Part shown: in pieces, positions 27,229-35,036 of the stretch | How positions within the stretch are numbered: position 1 is the stretch's first letter | Layout: every line of letters begins with the position of its first letter | Assembly: GCA_023436225.1 (NCBI GenBank) | Contig: JAEZKA010000084.1 | Coordinates: 15,068-79,067 of the forward strand | Length of the DNA: 64,000 nucleotides | Direction of reading: 5' to 3' | Source of the DNA: Bacillota bacterium | GTDB taxonomy: Bacteria > Bacillota > Clostridia > Lachnospirales > Lachnospiraceae | Made by a program: the position numbers and the translations under genes | The notes under the pieces: model-generated | What the model was told of the DNA's origin: nothing | The model's database searches: none | Seen by the model: the letters and a program-made list of their open reading frames with translations, nothing else

Positions 27229-27258
27229 AAAGCTGTATCTGGGGGGATACAGCTTTTT
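27229..27258 (+). terminator. Intrinsic terminator after the UvrA-like gene
   Basis: AAGCTGTATC pairs with GATACAGCTT around a T/G-rich loop, and TTTTT follows. Confidence 0.8.
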
Positions 27259-27502
27259 CGCATTAGGGAGTAGTGGTCATTGTCACGACTAAATGTGACA
27301 ATTATTTCACGTATATTAAGAGGATATAGTTAATTCCTATCAGATTTATATGATATGCACAAAGGGGGGGCTAGTATTAAAAAAATAGTAGCCATTTTCA
27401 CTATTTTTTGAAAAAATGTTTTCATTTGGTTTATTTTATGTTATACTGGGTACAGTTAATGTAACATGGAGTACTGGGGTTACTTGTAAGTTATGTAAAA
27501 GA

Positions 27503-27520
27503 TTGTTACAAACTTAACAA
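27503..27520. promoter_or_regulatory. Rex-type operator of the NADH dehydrogenase locus
   Basis: TTGTTACAAACTTAACAA matches the Rex consensus TTGTTAANNNNTTAACAA at 13 of 14 defined positions. It overlaps a possible -10 element (TACAAA, 17 bases after TTGTAA) and lies 53 bases before the ndh start codon. Rex is a repressor released by high NADH/NAD+, which would turn this NADH-oxidising locus on when the cell is reduced. Confidence 0.7.
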
Positions 27521-27572
27521 TTGCAAATACGAAATTTTTCGTAAGATTTGCATAAAAAAGTAAGGAGCAGAC

Positions 27573-29681
27573 ATGGAAAAGAAGATTGTTATTGTCGGTG
27601 CCGGTTATGCCGGTATTTTGGCAGCAAAAAAATTAGCAAAGAAGTTTAAAAAGCGGAACGATGTCAGTATTACAATTATTGACAAGAATCCATTCCACAC
27701 CATGCTTACTGAGCTTCATGAGGTTGCGGCTAACCGTGTGGACGAAGAAAGTATCAAGATCGATCTTAAGAAAGTATTTGCAGGTCGTCGGGTTAATGTA
27801 AAGATGGATACGGTTACTTCCATTGATTATGAGAAGAGAACGGTTGTTGCCAAAAACGAAACATATTCTTATGATTACTTGGTATTAGCTGCTGGTTCAA
27901 AGCCTACCTTCTACGGAGTTCCCGGAGCGGAGGAGTTCACCTTCAAGCTATGGTCCTATGAAGATGCAGTAGTACTTAGAGATCACATTCATAAAACTTT
28001 CCGTATTGCGGCGTGTGAAACGAATGCTGAGGAGAGAAGAAGGTTACTTACTTTTTATGTTGTTGGTGCTGGGTTCACCGGTGTTGAGATGATCGGTGAA
28101 TTAGCGGAATATGTTCCTTTCTTATGCGAAAAATTTGGTATTGATCGCAAGGATATTACATTGGTTAACGTAGATGGCTTAAGCAGACCAATACCAAACC
28201 TGACAGAGAAGCTGTCAGCTAAGGTAGCAAGACGTCTTGAGAAGATGGGCGTTAAGCTTATCATGAATGCTTTTGTTTCCAATATCGGTAGCGATTTCAT
28301 TGAGCTGAAGCAGGGAGATAAGATAAACCACTACAAGTCGGGAACGATTATCTGGGCTGCAGGTATCCAGAGTGTAGATGTTGTTCAAAAATCTGCGGAT
28401 GCCTTAGAGGTAACTCGCGGTGGACGTGTACAGGTAGATGCCTTCCTACGTTCTACGAAGAATCAGAATGTATATGTAATCGGTGACAATATGAATTATG
28501 TTGCAAAAGGTGAAGAGCGTCCAGTACCTCAGATGGTTGAGAACTGTGAACAGAGCTCCCACACAGCAGCACATAATATCGAGGTTTCGATTAAAGGGGA
28601 AGGAAAGTTAGAGGAATACAACCCGAAGTTCCATGGCGTTATGGTAAGTATCGGTGGACGCTATGCGGTATGTCATGTGGGACTTCCTGGTCATTTCTTC
28701 AGTATGCCGTCCTTCCTGGCTATGTTTGCAAAGCACTTTATTAATATTATATATTTTATTCAGGTATTAGGCTGGAACAAGGTATTCCATTATTTGAAGA
28801 TGGAAATCTTCACGATTCGCAACTGCAGAAGCTTTGTTGGCGGACATTTTTCCAATCGTACACCAAGCTTTCTATTAATGCCGCTTAGAGTATGGCTCGG
28901 TGCGGTATGGTTATTCGAAGGTATTATGAAGATTGTAGAAGGATGGTTTACCGGACCAAAGCTTACAGGCTTCTTCGGTGGAGCAAATGCTTGGTACAAT
29001 AGTATCCTTTATCCTCAGGCAGCAGGTGAGACGGATGCCGTATCCTCTGCAACCACTGCAGCAGCAGATGGTGTTGTCAAAGCGGTTCAGGTAGTAGCTA
29101 CTAAGGCTTCCCATGTAATCCAGTTAACAGCCGATGCAGTATCAGGGGCTACCAGTGCAGCTGGTGCAGCGGATGCCGCATCAGGAGCAACCGGAGCAGC
29201 AGAAGGTGCTGCGGAAGCGGTACAGCAGATTGGGCAGGTTTTCATTAATTTTGACTTCCTGGGATTATTCAAGGTTATCTTTTTAAGTGGTAAAGAGTTG
29301 GCTCATTCAAAAATTGGAGATTTTGCCTTCAAGCTGGATGTACCGCTCATGAATTGGTTTGTAGATAAATTGATTTTACCTTACGATAATGTACAGCTTA
29401 TCATGCAGATATTTATCGTGGTTGCAGAAATATTAATTGGATTAGCACTTATGGGAGGCTTATTCACAACTCCTGCAGCAGCTGTTTCCTTAGTTCTACA
29501 GTTTATGTTTGTATGTACTACCGGTTTATATCTGGGAACCTTCTGGATGGTTTTCGCCGGAATTGCTGTTCTAATAGGAGCAGGTAGAACCTTAGGACTT
29601 GATTACTACGCTATGCCCGGGCTGAAGAAGCTGTGGAAAAAACTACCATTCGTCAGAAAGTGGTATATTTATAATGACTAA
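27573..29681 (+). CDS. Type II NADH dehydrogenase fused to a DoxX-like membrane domain with flavinylation-type motifs
   Basis: This is a 702-residue protein. Residues 1-400 form a type II NADH dehydrogenase: FAD-binding VIVGAGYAGILAAKKL, NADH-binding VVGAGFTGVEMIGELAEY, and VYVIGDNMNYVAK. It passes electrons from NADH to a quinone. A helical membrane anchor (about 390-425) and a DoxX/DoxD-like membrane domain (about 435-702) follow. After its first helix an Ala-rich linker carries three ApbE-type motifs: DAVSSAT (488-494), DAVSGAT (521-527) and DAASGAT (534-540). These look like sites for covalent FMN on Thr; the gene's own locus encodes ApbE. The same kind of fused Ndh2 with C-terminal helices belongs to Gram-positive extracellular electron transfer loci. 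AAGGAGCAG precedes the ATG. The next gene overlaps by 8 bp. Confidence 0.88.
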   Translation: MEKKIVIVGAGYAGILAAKKLAKKFKKRNDVSITIIDKNPFHTMLTELHEVAANRVDEESIKIDLKKVFAGRRVNVKMDTVTSIDYEKRTVVAKNETYSYDYLVLAAGSKPTFYGVPGAEEFTFKLWSYEDAVVLRDHIHKTFRIAACETNAEERRRLLTFYVVGAGFTGVEMIGELAEYVPFLCEKFGIDRKDITLVNVDGLSRPIPNLTEKLSAKVARRLEKMGVKLIMNAFVSNIGSDFIELKQGDKINHYKSGTIIWAAGIQSVDVVQKSADALEVTRGGRVQVDAFLRSTKNQNVYVIGDNMNYVAKGEERPVPQMVENCEQSSHTAAHNIEVSIKGEGKLEEYNPKFHGVMVSIGGRYAVCHVGLPGHFFSMPSFLAMFAKHFINIIYFIQVLGWNKVFHYLKMEIFTIRNCRSFVGGHFSNRTPSFLLMPLRVWLGAVWLFEGIMKIVEGWFTGPKLTGFFGGANAWYNSILYPQAAGETDAVSSATTAAADGVVKAVQVVATKASHVIQLTADAVSGATSAAGAADAASGATGAAEGAAEAVQQIGQVFINFDFLGLFKVIFLSGKELAHSKIGDFAFKLDVPLMNWFVDKLILPYDNVQLIMQIFIVVAEILIGLALMGGLFTTPAAAVSLVLQFMFVCTTGLYLGTFWMVFAGIAVLIGAGRTLGLDYYAMPGLKKLWKKLPFVRKWYIYND

Positions 29682-30651
29682 CAAGATAAAACAAGAAGTT
29701 AATATCGAACTAATCCGCTCAGAGGAAGCCCTGGAGCTGGTGAAGCAGGAAATGGATCGAACACTTTCTACATCACCATTGATTATTAGGGAATATACGA
29801 AGCATCTAATGACCTCTAAAGGAAAATTCATTCGTGCTATCTCCGTGCTTATATGTGCTGAGGATGAGAACGGAATGATCCATAGGAATGCAGTGAAGAT
29901 TGCAGCAGCAATTGAGATCTTGCATCTGGCAACACTTGTTCATGATGATATTATTGATAATGCTGAGCTTCGCAGGGGAGATGTAACCCTGCAGAAGAAG
30001 TATGGTAAGAAAACGGCGGTTATCTGTGGAGATTATCTGTTGAGTGTGGCTCTTCGTATGGCAGCTTCCATAGAGAATAAGAAGGATTATCTGGATATGG
30101 CTTTGCCTGATTATGTCGGAAGGGTATGCTTAGGTGAATTAAACCAGCATGTTAACAATGGTAACATTAACCTATCCATTTTCCGTTATCTTAAAATAAT
30201 ATCCGGCAAGACGGCAGCACTCTTTGAAGCCTCTTTCTTAGCAGGAGCAATCTTTTCTAATTGCACTGAGGAGCAGGCGAAAAGATATCGTCAGCTTGGG
30301 TTTTATGTCGGTATGATATTTCAGCTATCCGATGACTGTATTGATTTTGAAGAAACAGTAGAGGGTGCCAATAAACCGGTACAATCGGATTATGAGCAGG
30401 GTGTAATTACTCTTCCTCTAATCCATGCCCTTTCCCAGCTCGGTGATTTTAAAGAGAAAGCATTAGCCCAAGCAATCACCAGAGAGGATATCAATGCAGC
30501 AGTCGTAAAGGCAGGTGGACTTAAGTTCACCAGAATAATGATTGATAAGTTTTACAACAAATCCATGAGGATTTTAGAGGAGCTTTCTATGCCCTTACAT
30601 AAAAAGGAGCAGTTGATTGGTGTACTAAAGAAAGCATCCCGTATATCCTGA
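29674..30651 (+). CDS. Polyprenyl diphosphate synthase
   Basis: This 325-residue enzyme builds the isoprenoid side chain of a membrane quinone from IPP and an allylic diphosphate. Its two Asp-rich motifs are present: LVHDDIIDNAELRRG (first Asp-rich, DDxxD) and QLSDDCIDFEE (second). It overlaps the NADH dehydrogenase gene by 8 bp (ATGACTAA), so translation is probably coupled. Its partner is the prenyltransferase downstream. In extracellular electron transfer loci the equivalent gene supplies the tail of a dedicated demethylmenaquinone; chain length cannot be read from sequence. Confidence 0.9.
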   Translation: MTNKIKQEVNIELIRSEEALELVKQEMDRTLSTSPLIIREYTKHLMTSKGKFIRAISVLICAEDENGMIHRNAVKIAAAIEILHLATLVHDDIIDNAELRRGDVTLQKKYGKKTAVICGDYLLSVALRMAASIENKKDYLDMALPDYVGRVCLGELNQHVNNGNINLSIFRYLKIISGKTAALFEASFLAGAIFSNCTEEQAKRYRQLGFYVGMIFQLSDDCIDFEETVEGANKPVQSDYEQGVITLPLIHALSQLGDFKEKALAQAITREDINAAVVKAGGLKFTRIMIDKFYNKSMRILEELSMPLHKKEQLIGVLKKASRIS

Positions 30652-30710
30652 GAAGTATAACCTATTACAAATACTCTTTATTAAATATAAAGTGATACTG
30701 TTTCTTGAAT

Positions 30711-30742
30711 CTTACATGTCCTAGTAACAATGGGCATGTAGG
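30711..30742 (+). repeat. Intercistronic hairpin before the UbiA gene
   Basis: CTTACATGTCC (30711-30721) and GGGCATGTAGG (30732-30742) pair over 11 positions with two G-T wobbles around a 10-nt loop. It sits in the 134-base gap between the synthase and prenyltransferase genes and has no T run, so it may affect mRNA stability or translation. Confidence 0.45.
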
Positions 30743-30785
30743 AAGCAGGAAACAGACACCCAAAATGGAATCAAGGGAGAACGCT

Positions 30786-31688
30786 ATGATAAAGCGATTT
30801 TTAGACTATGTAGAAATAATGACAAAAATCACCAGTACCTTTGCGTTTCTGATTACGATTGCTCTGTTGGTATATATGGGGCAGCCTATAAAATGGGATC
30901 TTACATTATTATTCTTCGCCTCAATGTTTCTGTTTGATTTAACGACTACTGCAATTAATAATTATATTGATACGAAAAATAATCATCAGAAACTACAGTT
31001 TGAAAGAAAAACAGCACTCATTATTATCTATGTGTTGTTTATAGTCAGTGCAACATTGGGATTATTACTCGCATTTCAGACAGATATTGTTATATTTCTG
31101 GTTGGCGGTCTATGCTTCCTTTGTGGTGTGTTTTATACCTACGGACCGGTACCGATCTCCAGACAACCCCTTGGAGAAGTGTTTTCAGGAGCCTTTTACG
31201 GTTTACTGATACCGTTTATTATCCTATATATTAATCTTCCTGCTGGTACTTTTTTGAACTTGAGTGTTAATTTTGAGACAATATCCCTAGAATTTCAAGT
31301 AATTCCTTTATTATCACTTTTGCTATTTTCTATAGCTCCGTTTTGTACAACAGCCAACATTATGCTGGCGAATAACATCTGTGATCTGGAAAAAGATATA
31401 GCAGTAAAGCGACATACCTTGCCTTATTACATAGGGAAAAAAGCACTTTATCTTTTTGCTGCTCTCTATTATGCCACATATCTGGCAACAATCGTCATGG
31501 TGATTGTCGGTATTCTATCTCCTGTTTGCCTGCTATCACTAGTTACATTTATTCCGGTTCAGAAGAATATTAATACATTCTTTCGAAAACAGGAGAAAGC
31601 AACAACCTTCCTGATGGCAATCAAGAATTACATCCTTATTATGGGTGTTAATTCCCTGGTTATCTTTATTAGTGCCTTTGTGGCATAG
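30786..31688 (+). CDS. UbiA-family prenyltransferase (MenA-like)
   Basis: This is a 300-residue membrane protein with about eight helices. ATG at 30786 has AAGGGAGAAC upstream; the 27 codons before it are not conserved-looking. The two Asp-rich motifs of UbiA enzymes are NNYIDTKNNH (about residues 58-67) and ANNICDLEKDI (about 198-208), which bind Mg-diphosphate. It would attach the polyprenyl chain to dihydroxynaphthoate, forming demethylmenaquinone. The genes for the naphthoate ring are not in the window, so ring origin (own pathway or an exogenous precursor) is open. It follows the NADH dehydrogenase and synthase genes. Confidence 0.88.
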   Translation: MIKRFLDYVEIMTKITSTFAFLITIALLVYMGQPIKWDLTLLFFASMFLFDLTTTAINNYIDTKNNHQKLQFERKTALIIIYVLFIVSATLGLLLAFQTDIVIFLVGGLCFLCGVFYTYGPVPISRQPLGEVFSGAFYGLLIPFIILYINLPAGTFLNLSVNFETISLEFQVIPLLSLLLFSIAPFCTTANIMLANNICDLEKDIAVKRHTLPYYIGKKALYLFAALYYATYLATIVMVIVGILSPVCLLSLVTFIPVQKNINTFFRKQEKATTFLMAIKNYILIMGVNSLVIFISAFVA

Positions 31689-31770
31689 TAATACGATATT
31701 TATTCCATTACCAATGGAATTAATATAAATGTTACACAAAACAATATAACCCAATATGGAGGAAAGATCT

Positions 31771-32871
31771 ATGAAGAAAATTATGGCGATGTTACTTACA
31801 TTAGTAATGGTAATGTCATTGTTTGTTGCATGTGGTTCAAAGACAGAACCCGCAGCAACAGAGCCCACAGCAGCACCTGCAGCAACAGAAGCACCTGCAG
31901 CAACAGAGGCACCTGCAGCAACAGAAGCACCTGTAGCAACAACAGCAGCTGCTAAGACTGGTCTTGCTGTTACTACATCTCTTGCTAAGAGTGCAAATGC
32001 AGGCGAAAAAGACGGCTTAGCTCAGGTTGATTCCGTTGTTGTAGCTGTTTTAGTTAGTGCAGATGGTAAAATCTTAGATTGCAAGCTTGATACAGCTCAA
32101 ACTAAGATGAACTTCTCTAAAGAAGGTAAGCTTGTAACTGATATTGCAACTACTTTCAAGTCTAAACAAGAACTTGGCGCTGAATACGGTATGGCTACGG
32201 CTTCCAGTATCGGTAAAGAGTGGAATGAGCAGGCAGATGCATTTGCTGCTTATGTTATCGGCAAGACTGTTGATGAAGTAAAAGGTATCGCTGTAAACGA
32301 AGAAGGCGTTCCTACCGATGCTGATTTAGCTGCTTCCGTAACCGTACATATTACTGATTATATAGCTACCCTTGAGAAGGCTGTTGCTAATGCTCAGGAA
32401 TTAGGCGCAGTAGAAGGCGATCAGTTAGGCCTTGGTATTTCTACCGATATGGCAAAGTCCAAAGATGCTAGCGCTGAAGGCGATGGCTTAGCTCAGGCTT
32501 ATTCTTACTATATCGCATCTACCTTCAATGCAGACGGCAAGATCTCCAGCTGTGTGATCGATGCTTCCCAGGGTAACGTTAACTTTACAACTGCTGGTGT
32601 TATCACTACAGATTTAGCAGTAGCTCCTCAGACCAAGCAGGAATTAAAAGATGCTTACGGTATGAAGAAGGCTTCCGCTATCGGCAAAGAGTGGTATGAG
32701 CAGGCTAACGCATTTGCAACTTATGTTGTAGGCAAGACTGTTGATGAAGTTAAGGGTATTGCTTTAACAGAAGGCAAGCCTGCAGATGCTGATTTAGCTG
32801 CATCTGTAACTGTTCATGTTAATGCTTTCGTTGCTGATATCGAAAAGGCAGCAGCTAGCGCAGCTAAGTAA
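31771..32871 (+). CDS. Surface lipoprotein with two related repeats (candidate PplA-like electron carrier)
   Basis: This is a 366-residue lipoprotein. ATG at 31771 follows GGAGG (31758-31762); the ATG at 31756 overlaps that site. A signal peptide with lipobox SLFVAC (C21) is followed by an Ala/Thr/Glu/Pro linker with repeats of AATEAP. Two related domains follow (about 62-210 and 213-366), each with KDGLAQ- or GDGLAQ-type starts, ADGKI, SIGKEW, AYVIGKTVDEVKGIA and DLAASVTVHI. Position in the locus suggests the role of PplA, the flavinylated lipoprotein of Listeria electron transfer. However, I find no DxxSGAT flavinylation motif, so covalent FMN here is doubtful. Codon use is very biased, which hints at high expression. 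Confidence 0.7.
   Translation: MKKIMAMLLTLVMVMSLFVACGSKTEPAATEPTAAPAATEAPAATEAPAATEAPVATTAAAKTGLAVTTSLAKSANAGEKDGLAQVDSVVVAVLVSADGKILDCKLDTAQTKMNFSKEGKLVTDIATTFKSKQELGAEYGMATASSIGKEWNEQADAFAAYVIGKTVDEVKGIAVNEEGVPTDADLAASVTVHITDYIATLEKAVANAQELGAVEGDQLGLGISTDMAKSKDASAEGDGLAQAYSYYIASTFNADGKISSCVIDASQGNVNFTTAGVITTDLAVAPQTKQELKDAYGMKKASAIGKEWYEQANAFATYVVGKTVDEVKGIALTEGKPADADLAASVTVHVNAFVADIEKAAASAAK
31840..31945 (+). repeat. 18-bp tandem repeats in the lipoprotein linker
   Basis: Four near-identical 18-bp units of the form GCACCTGCAGCAACAGAA encode repeats of the six-residue linker APAATE. Slippage could change linker length in frame. Confidence 0.6.
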
Positions 32872-32933
32872 TAATATTAAAGTGTAACTAACATTCAACG
32901 GATAATTCCTAAATCGGGAATAGGTTGAGGTGT

Positions 32934-32987
32934 AATAAGGCTGTTGCAAAACATTGAACAGTAATGTTTCGCGGCAGCCTTATTTAT
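32934..32987 (+). terminator. Hairpin between lipoprotein and ApbE genes
   Basis: AATAAGGCTGTTGC pairs with GCGGCAGCCTTATT with two G-T wobbles, and AAACATT/AATGTTT extend the stem inward. The T run after it is short. It may terminate or attenuate before the apbE gene, giving much more lipoprotein than ApbE. Confidence 0.65.
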
Positions 32988-33182
32988 TCATGACAATAGA
33001 AGATTCGCTAAACGTATTTTTTTAGATAAAGACGGATAAGCTTTGTAAACACTCTTGATTTTTTCTAACTAATAGATATATCATAGGAAGAGTAGTCTTA
33101 ATGAAATAATTATATATAAAAAATGTTGTTGATTAAAAGGTTACAGAGTTGTTAGACCAGTAGAATGATATGAGGTGAGACC

Positions 33183-34292
33183 TTGAAACGTAAATTTATA
33201 GTTTTATTAATGATAACAGTGATTATCTTAAATATGACAGCCTGTAAGAAGGAGTCCGAGCTGACTAGATACCAGGCACAGTTTTTGGAGCTTTTTGATA
33301 CAGTAACAACCATAGTAGGCTATTCTGATGACAAAGAGACCTTTTCTGAATTCGCACAATCTGTTTATGATGACCTAAAGGCGTATCATGAACTTTATGA
33401 TAAATATCACGATTATGAAGATGTAAATAATATTAAGACGATTAACGATAATGCTGGAATTGCACCGATAGAGGTGGATCGTAAAATTATCGATATGCTC
33501 CTGTTTGCCAGAGAAGCTTATGAATTGTCGGAGGGTACAGTGAATGTGGCTTTTGGTGCAGTTCTCGAGGTCTGGCATGATTACCGTGAGGCAGGAACGG
33601 ATGACCCGGTAAATGCCAAGCTTCCTCCCATGGAGGTTCTTAAGGAGAAGGCGGAGCATACGGATATCAGTAAGATGATTATTGACGAAGCAGCATCCAC
33701 AGTATATCTGGAGGATCCTGAGATGAGTTTGGACGTCGGAGCAATTGCAAAGGGTTATGCTACGGAACAGGTAGCACAGCGGGCATTGGAAAAGGGTTAT
33801 ACGAATGGACTTCTAAGTGTAGGAGGTAATGTTCGTGCTATCGGTAGCAAGGGCTATAGTATATTGGCGAAGATGAACGAAGGAACCGATGTCGGAGTGG
33901 AGTCTTCATGGAATGTAGGTATTCAAAACCCCGAGAAGGAAAGTGAAGATAAGTATCTTTATATCCTTAATTTAAAGAACTTATCTTTGGTCTCTAGTGG
34001 AGATTATGAGAGATATTATACGGTAGACGGAGTTGAGTACCATCATATTATTGATCCATCTACCTTGATGCCGGCAGAGAAATTTACGGCAGTATCCATA
34101 GTGACTGAGAATTCAGGCCTGGCAGATGCATTATCCACTGCTATCTTTAATCTGCCGTATGAAAAAGGTCTCAAACTGATTGAAGACCTTGAGGGTACGG
34201 AAGCTTTATGGGTTATGAGTGATGGATCTATGCGCTTTAGTAGCGGCTTTGAGGTATTGATTAAACAGGATGTAGAAGCAGCTGAGGATTAG
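33183..34292 (+). CDS. ApbE-family FMN transferase lipoprotein
   Basis: This 369-residue protein transfers FMN from FAD to Thr in extracytoplasmic target proteins. The start is a TTG at 33183 with GAGGTGAG upstream. A signal peptide with lipobox ILNMTAC (C21) shows surface anchoring. ApbE marks include LFDTVTTIVGYSD, the segment SLDVGAIAKGYATEQ with the Mg/FAD-binding region, GLLSVGGNVRAIG, and the His/Asp area YHHIIDPSTLMPAE. It is the flavinylating enzyme for this locus. The only clear target motifs nearby are those in the NADH dehydrogenase linker. A strong terminator follows, marking the locus end. Confidence 0.9.
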   Translation: MKRKFIVLLMITVIILNMTACKKESELTRYQAQFLELFDTVTTIVGYSDDKETFSEFAQSVYDDLKAYHELYDKYHDYEDVNNIKTINDNAGIAPIEVDRKIIDMLLFAREAYELSEGTVNVAFGAVLEVWHDYREAGTDDPVNAKLPPMEVLKEKAEHTDISKMIIDEAASTVYLEDPEMSLDVGAIAKGYATEQVAQRALEKGYTNGLLSVGGNVRAIGSKGYSILAKMNEGTDVGVESSWNVGIQNPEKESEDKYLYILNLKNLSLVSSGDYERYYTVDGVEYHHIIDPSTLMPAEKFTAVSIVTENSGLADALSTAIFNLPYEKGLKLIEDLEGTEALWVMSDGSMRFSSGFEVLIKQDVEAAED

Positions 34293-34326
34293 ATAAATAC
34301 GGACAACTATATTTTATTATTTTAGG

Positions 34327-34379
34327 AAACCAGAGAAAGAATTTGTTGGTCCAACCGGCATTTTCTTTCTCTGGTTTTT
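34327..34379 (+). terminator. Intrinsic terminator after apbE
   Basis: AAACCAGAGAAAGAA (34327-34341) and TTCTTTCTCTGGTTT (34363-34377) form a perfect 15-bp stem, and the T run continues through the stem end. Confidence 0.85.
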
Positions 34380-34455
34380 CATGATTAAATCTTTTCTTGC
34401 ATTTCGTAGTACGTGGGGTTAGAATTAGGTATTATTATACATTTGCGTTAGGGGT

Positions 34456-34493
34456 AATTTGTGCTGCCACCTAAATTAGTGGGTTTGCGGCAG
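34456..34493 (+). repeat. Hairpin leader element before the Lrp-type gene
   Basis: CTGCC (34464-34468) pairs with GGCAG (34489-34493), the latter just ahead of the ribosome binding site AGGGAGG. AATTTGTGCTGCC (34456-34468) is repeated exactly at 42731-42743 before thpR. Confidence 0.35.
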
Positions 34494-34507
34494 AAGGGAG
34501 GGATAGT

Positions 34508-34972
34508 GTGGATCATATTGATAAGCAATTGTTAATTATGCTGCAGGAGAATGCTAGGGTGCCGTTAAAGCAATTAGCTGAGAAGGTATTTTTATCTTCG
34601 CCTGCCGTAGCGGCAAGAATTGCACGCTTAGAAAAACAGGGAATTATTAAAGGCTATCACACCGATATTGATTGGTTGAAGCTTGGTCATCATATTACTG
34701 CATTTATCAATCTGGAGGTTGCACCTAGCCAGAAACCAGAGTTCTATCCTTTTATCAAGGCGTGTCCCAATGTTATGGAATGTAATTGTGTTACGGGGAA
34801 TTTCTCGATGTTAATCAAAGTGGGTTTTCAAAGCACAATGGACTTGGATGCTTTTATCGGTGAGGTACAAAAGTTTGGTAAGACTAGTACTCAGATTGTG
34901 TTCTCCACTGCGGTCGAGCATCGTGGTATCCAGATGATTTCGGATCAGGATATCGAGTGTACGGAAGGTTGA
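34508..34972 (+). CDS. Lrp/AsnC-family transcriptional regulator
   Basis: This is a 154-residue regulator. GTG at 34508 has AGGGAGG upstream. An N-terminal winged helix (MDHIDKQLLIMLQENARVP, then LSSPAVAARIARLEKQGII) is followed by the RAM/ligand domain (HHITAFINLEV, CVTGNFSMLIKVGF). Members sense amino acids such as leucine or asparagine and form octamers. No target is obvious: the upstream ApbE gene ends with a terminator, and the next gene is an ArsR-type regulator on the same strand. Confidence 0.9.
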   Translation: MDHIDKQLLIMLQENARVPLKQLAEKVFLSSPAVAARIARLEKQGIIKGYHTDIDWLKLGHHITAFINLEVAPSQKPEFYPFIKACPNVMECNCVTGNFSMLIKVGFQSTMDLDAFIGEVQKFGKTSTQIVFSTAVEHRGIQMISDQDIECTEG

Positions 34973-35036
34973 TCCCATCTGATTATCTCGTCTTTGACTT
35001 TATCCTATATTTTATTAGAATTTGAGGAAATTTACC

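Larger units (their letters stand above)
27048..27572. other. Intergenic region with terminator, promoters and Rex box
   Basis: These 525 bases separate the UvrA-like gene from the electron-transfer locus. They hold the terminator at 27229-27258, promoter elements (TATACT at 27442-27447; TTGTAA at 27484-27489 with TACAAA at 27507-27512), and a Rex-type box at 27503-27520. No gene is evident. Confidence 0.6.

Noticed and set aside
31771..32871. FMN-binding domain (PF04205) in the lipoprotein
   Set aside because: The DxxSGAT signature is absent and the repeat pattern differs; identity as PplA rests on position only.
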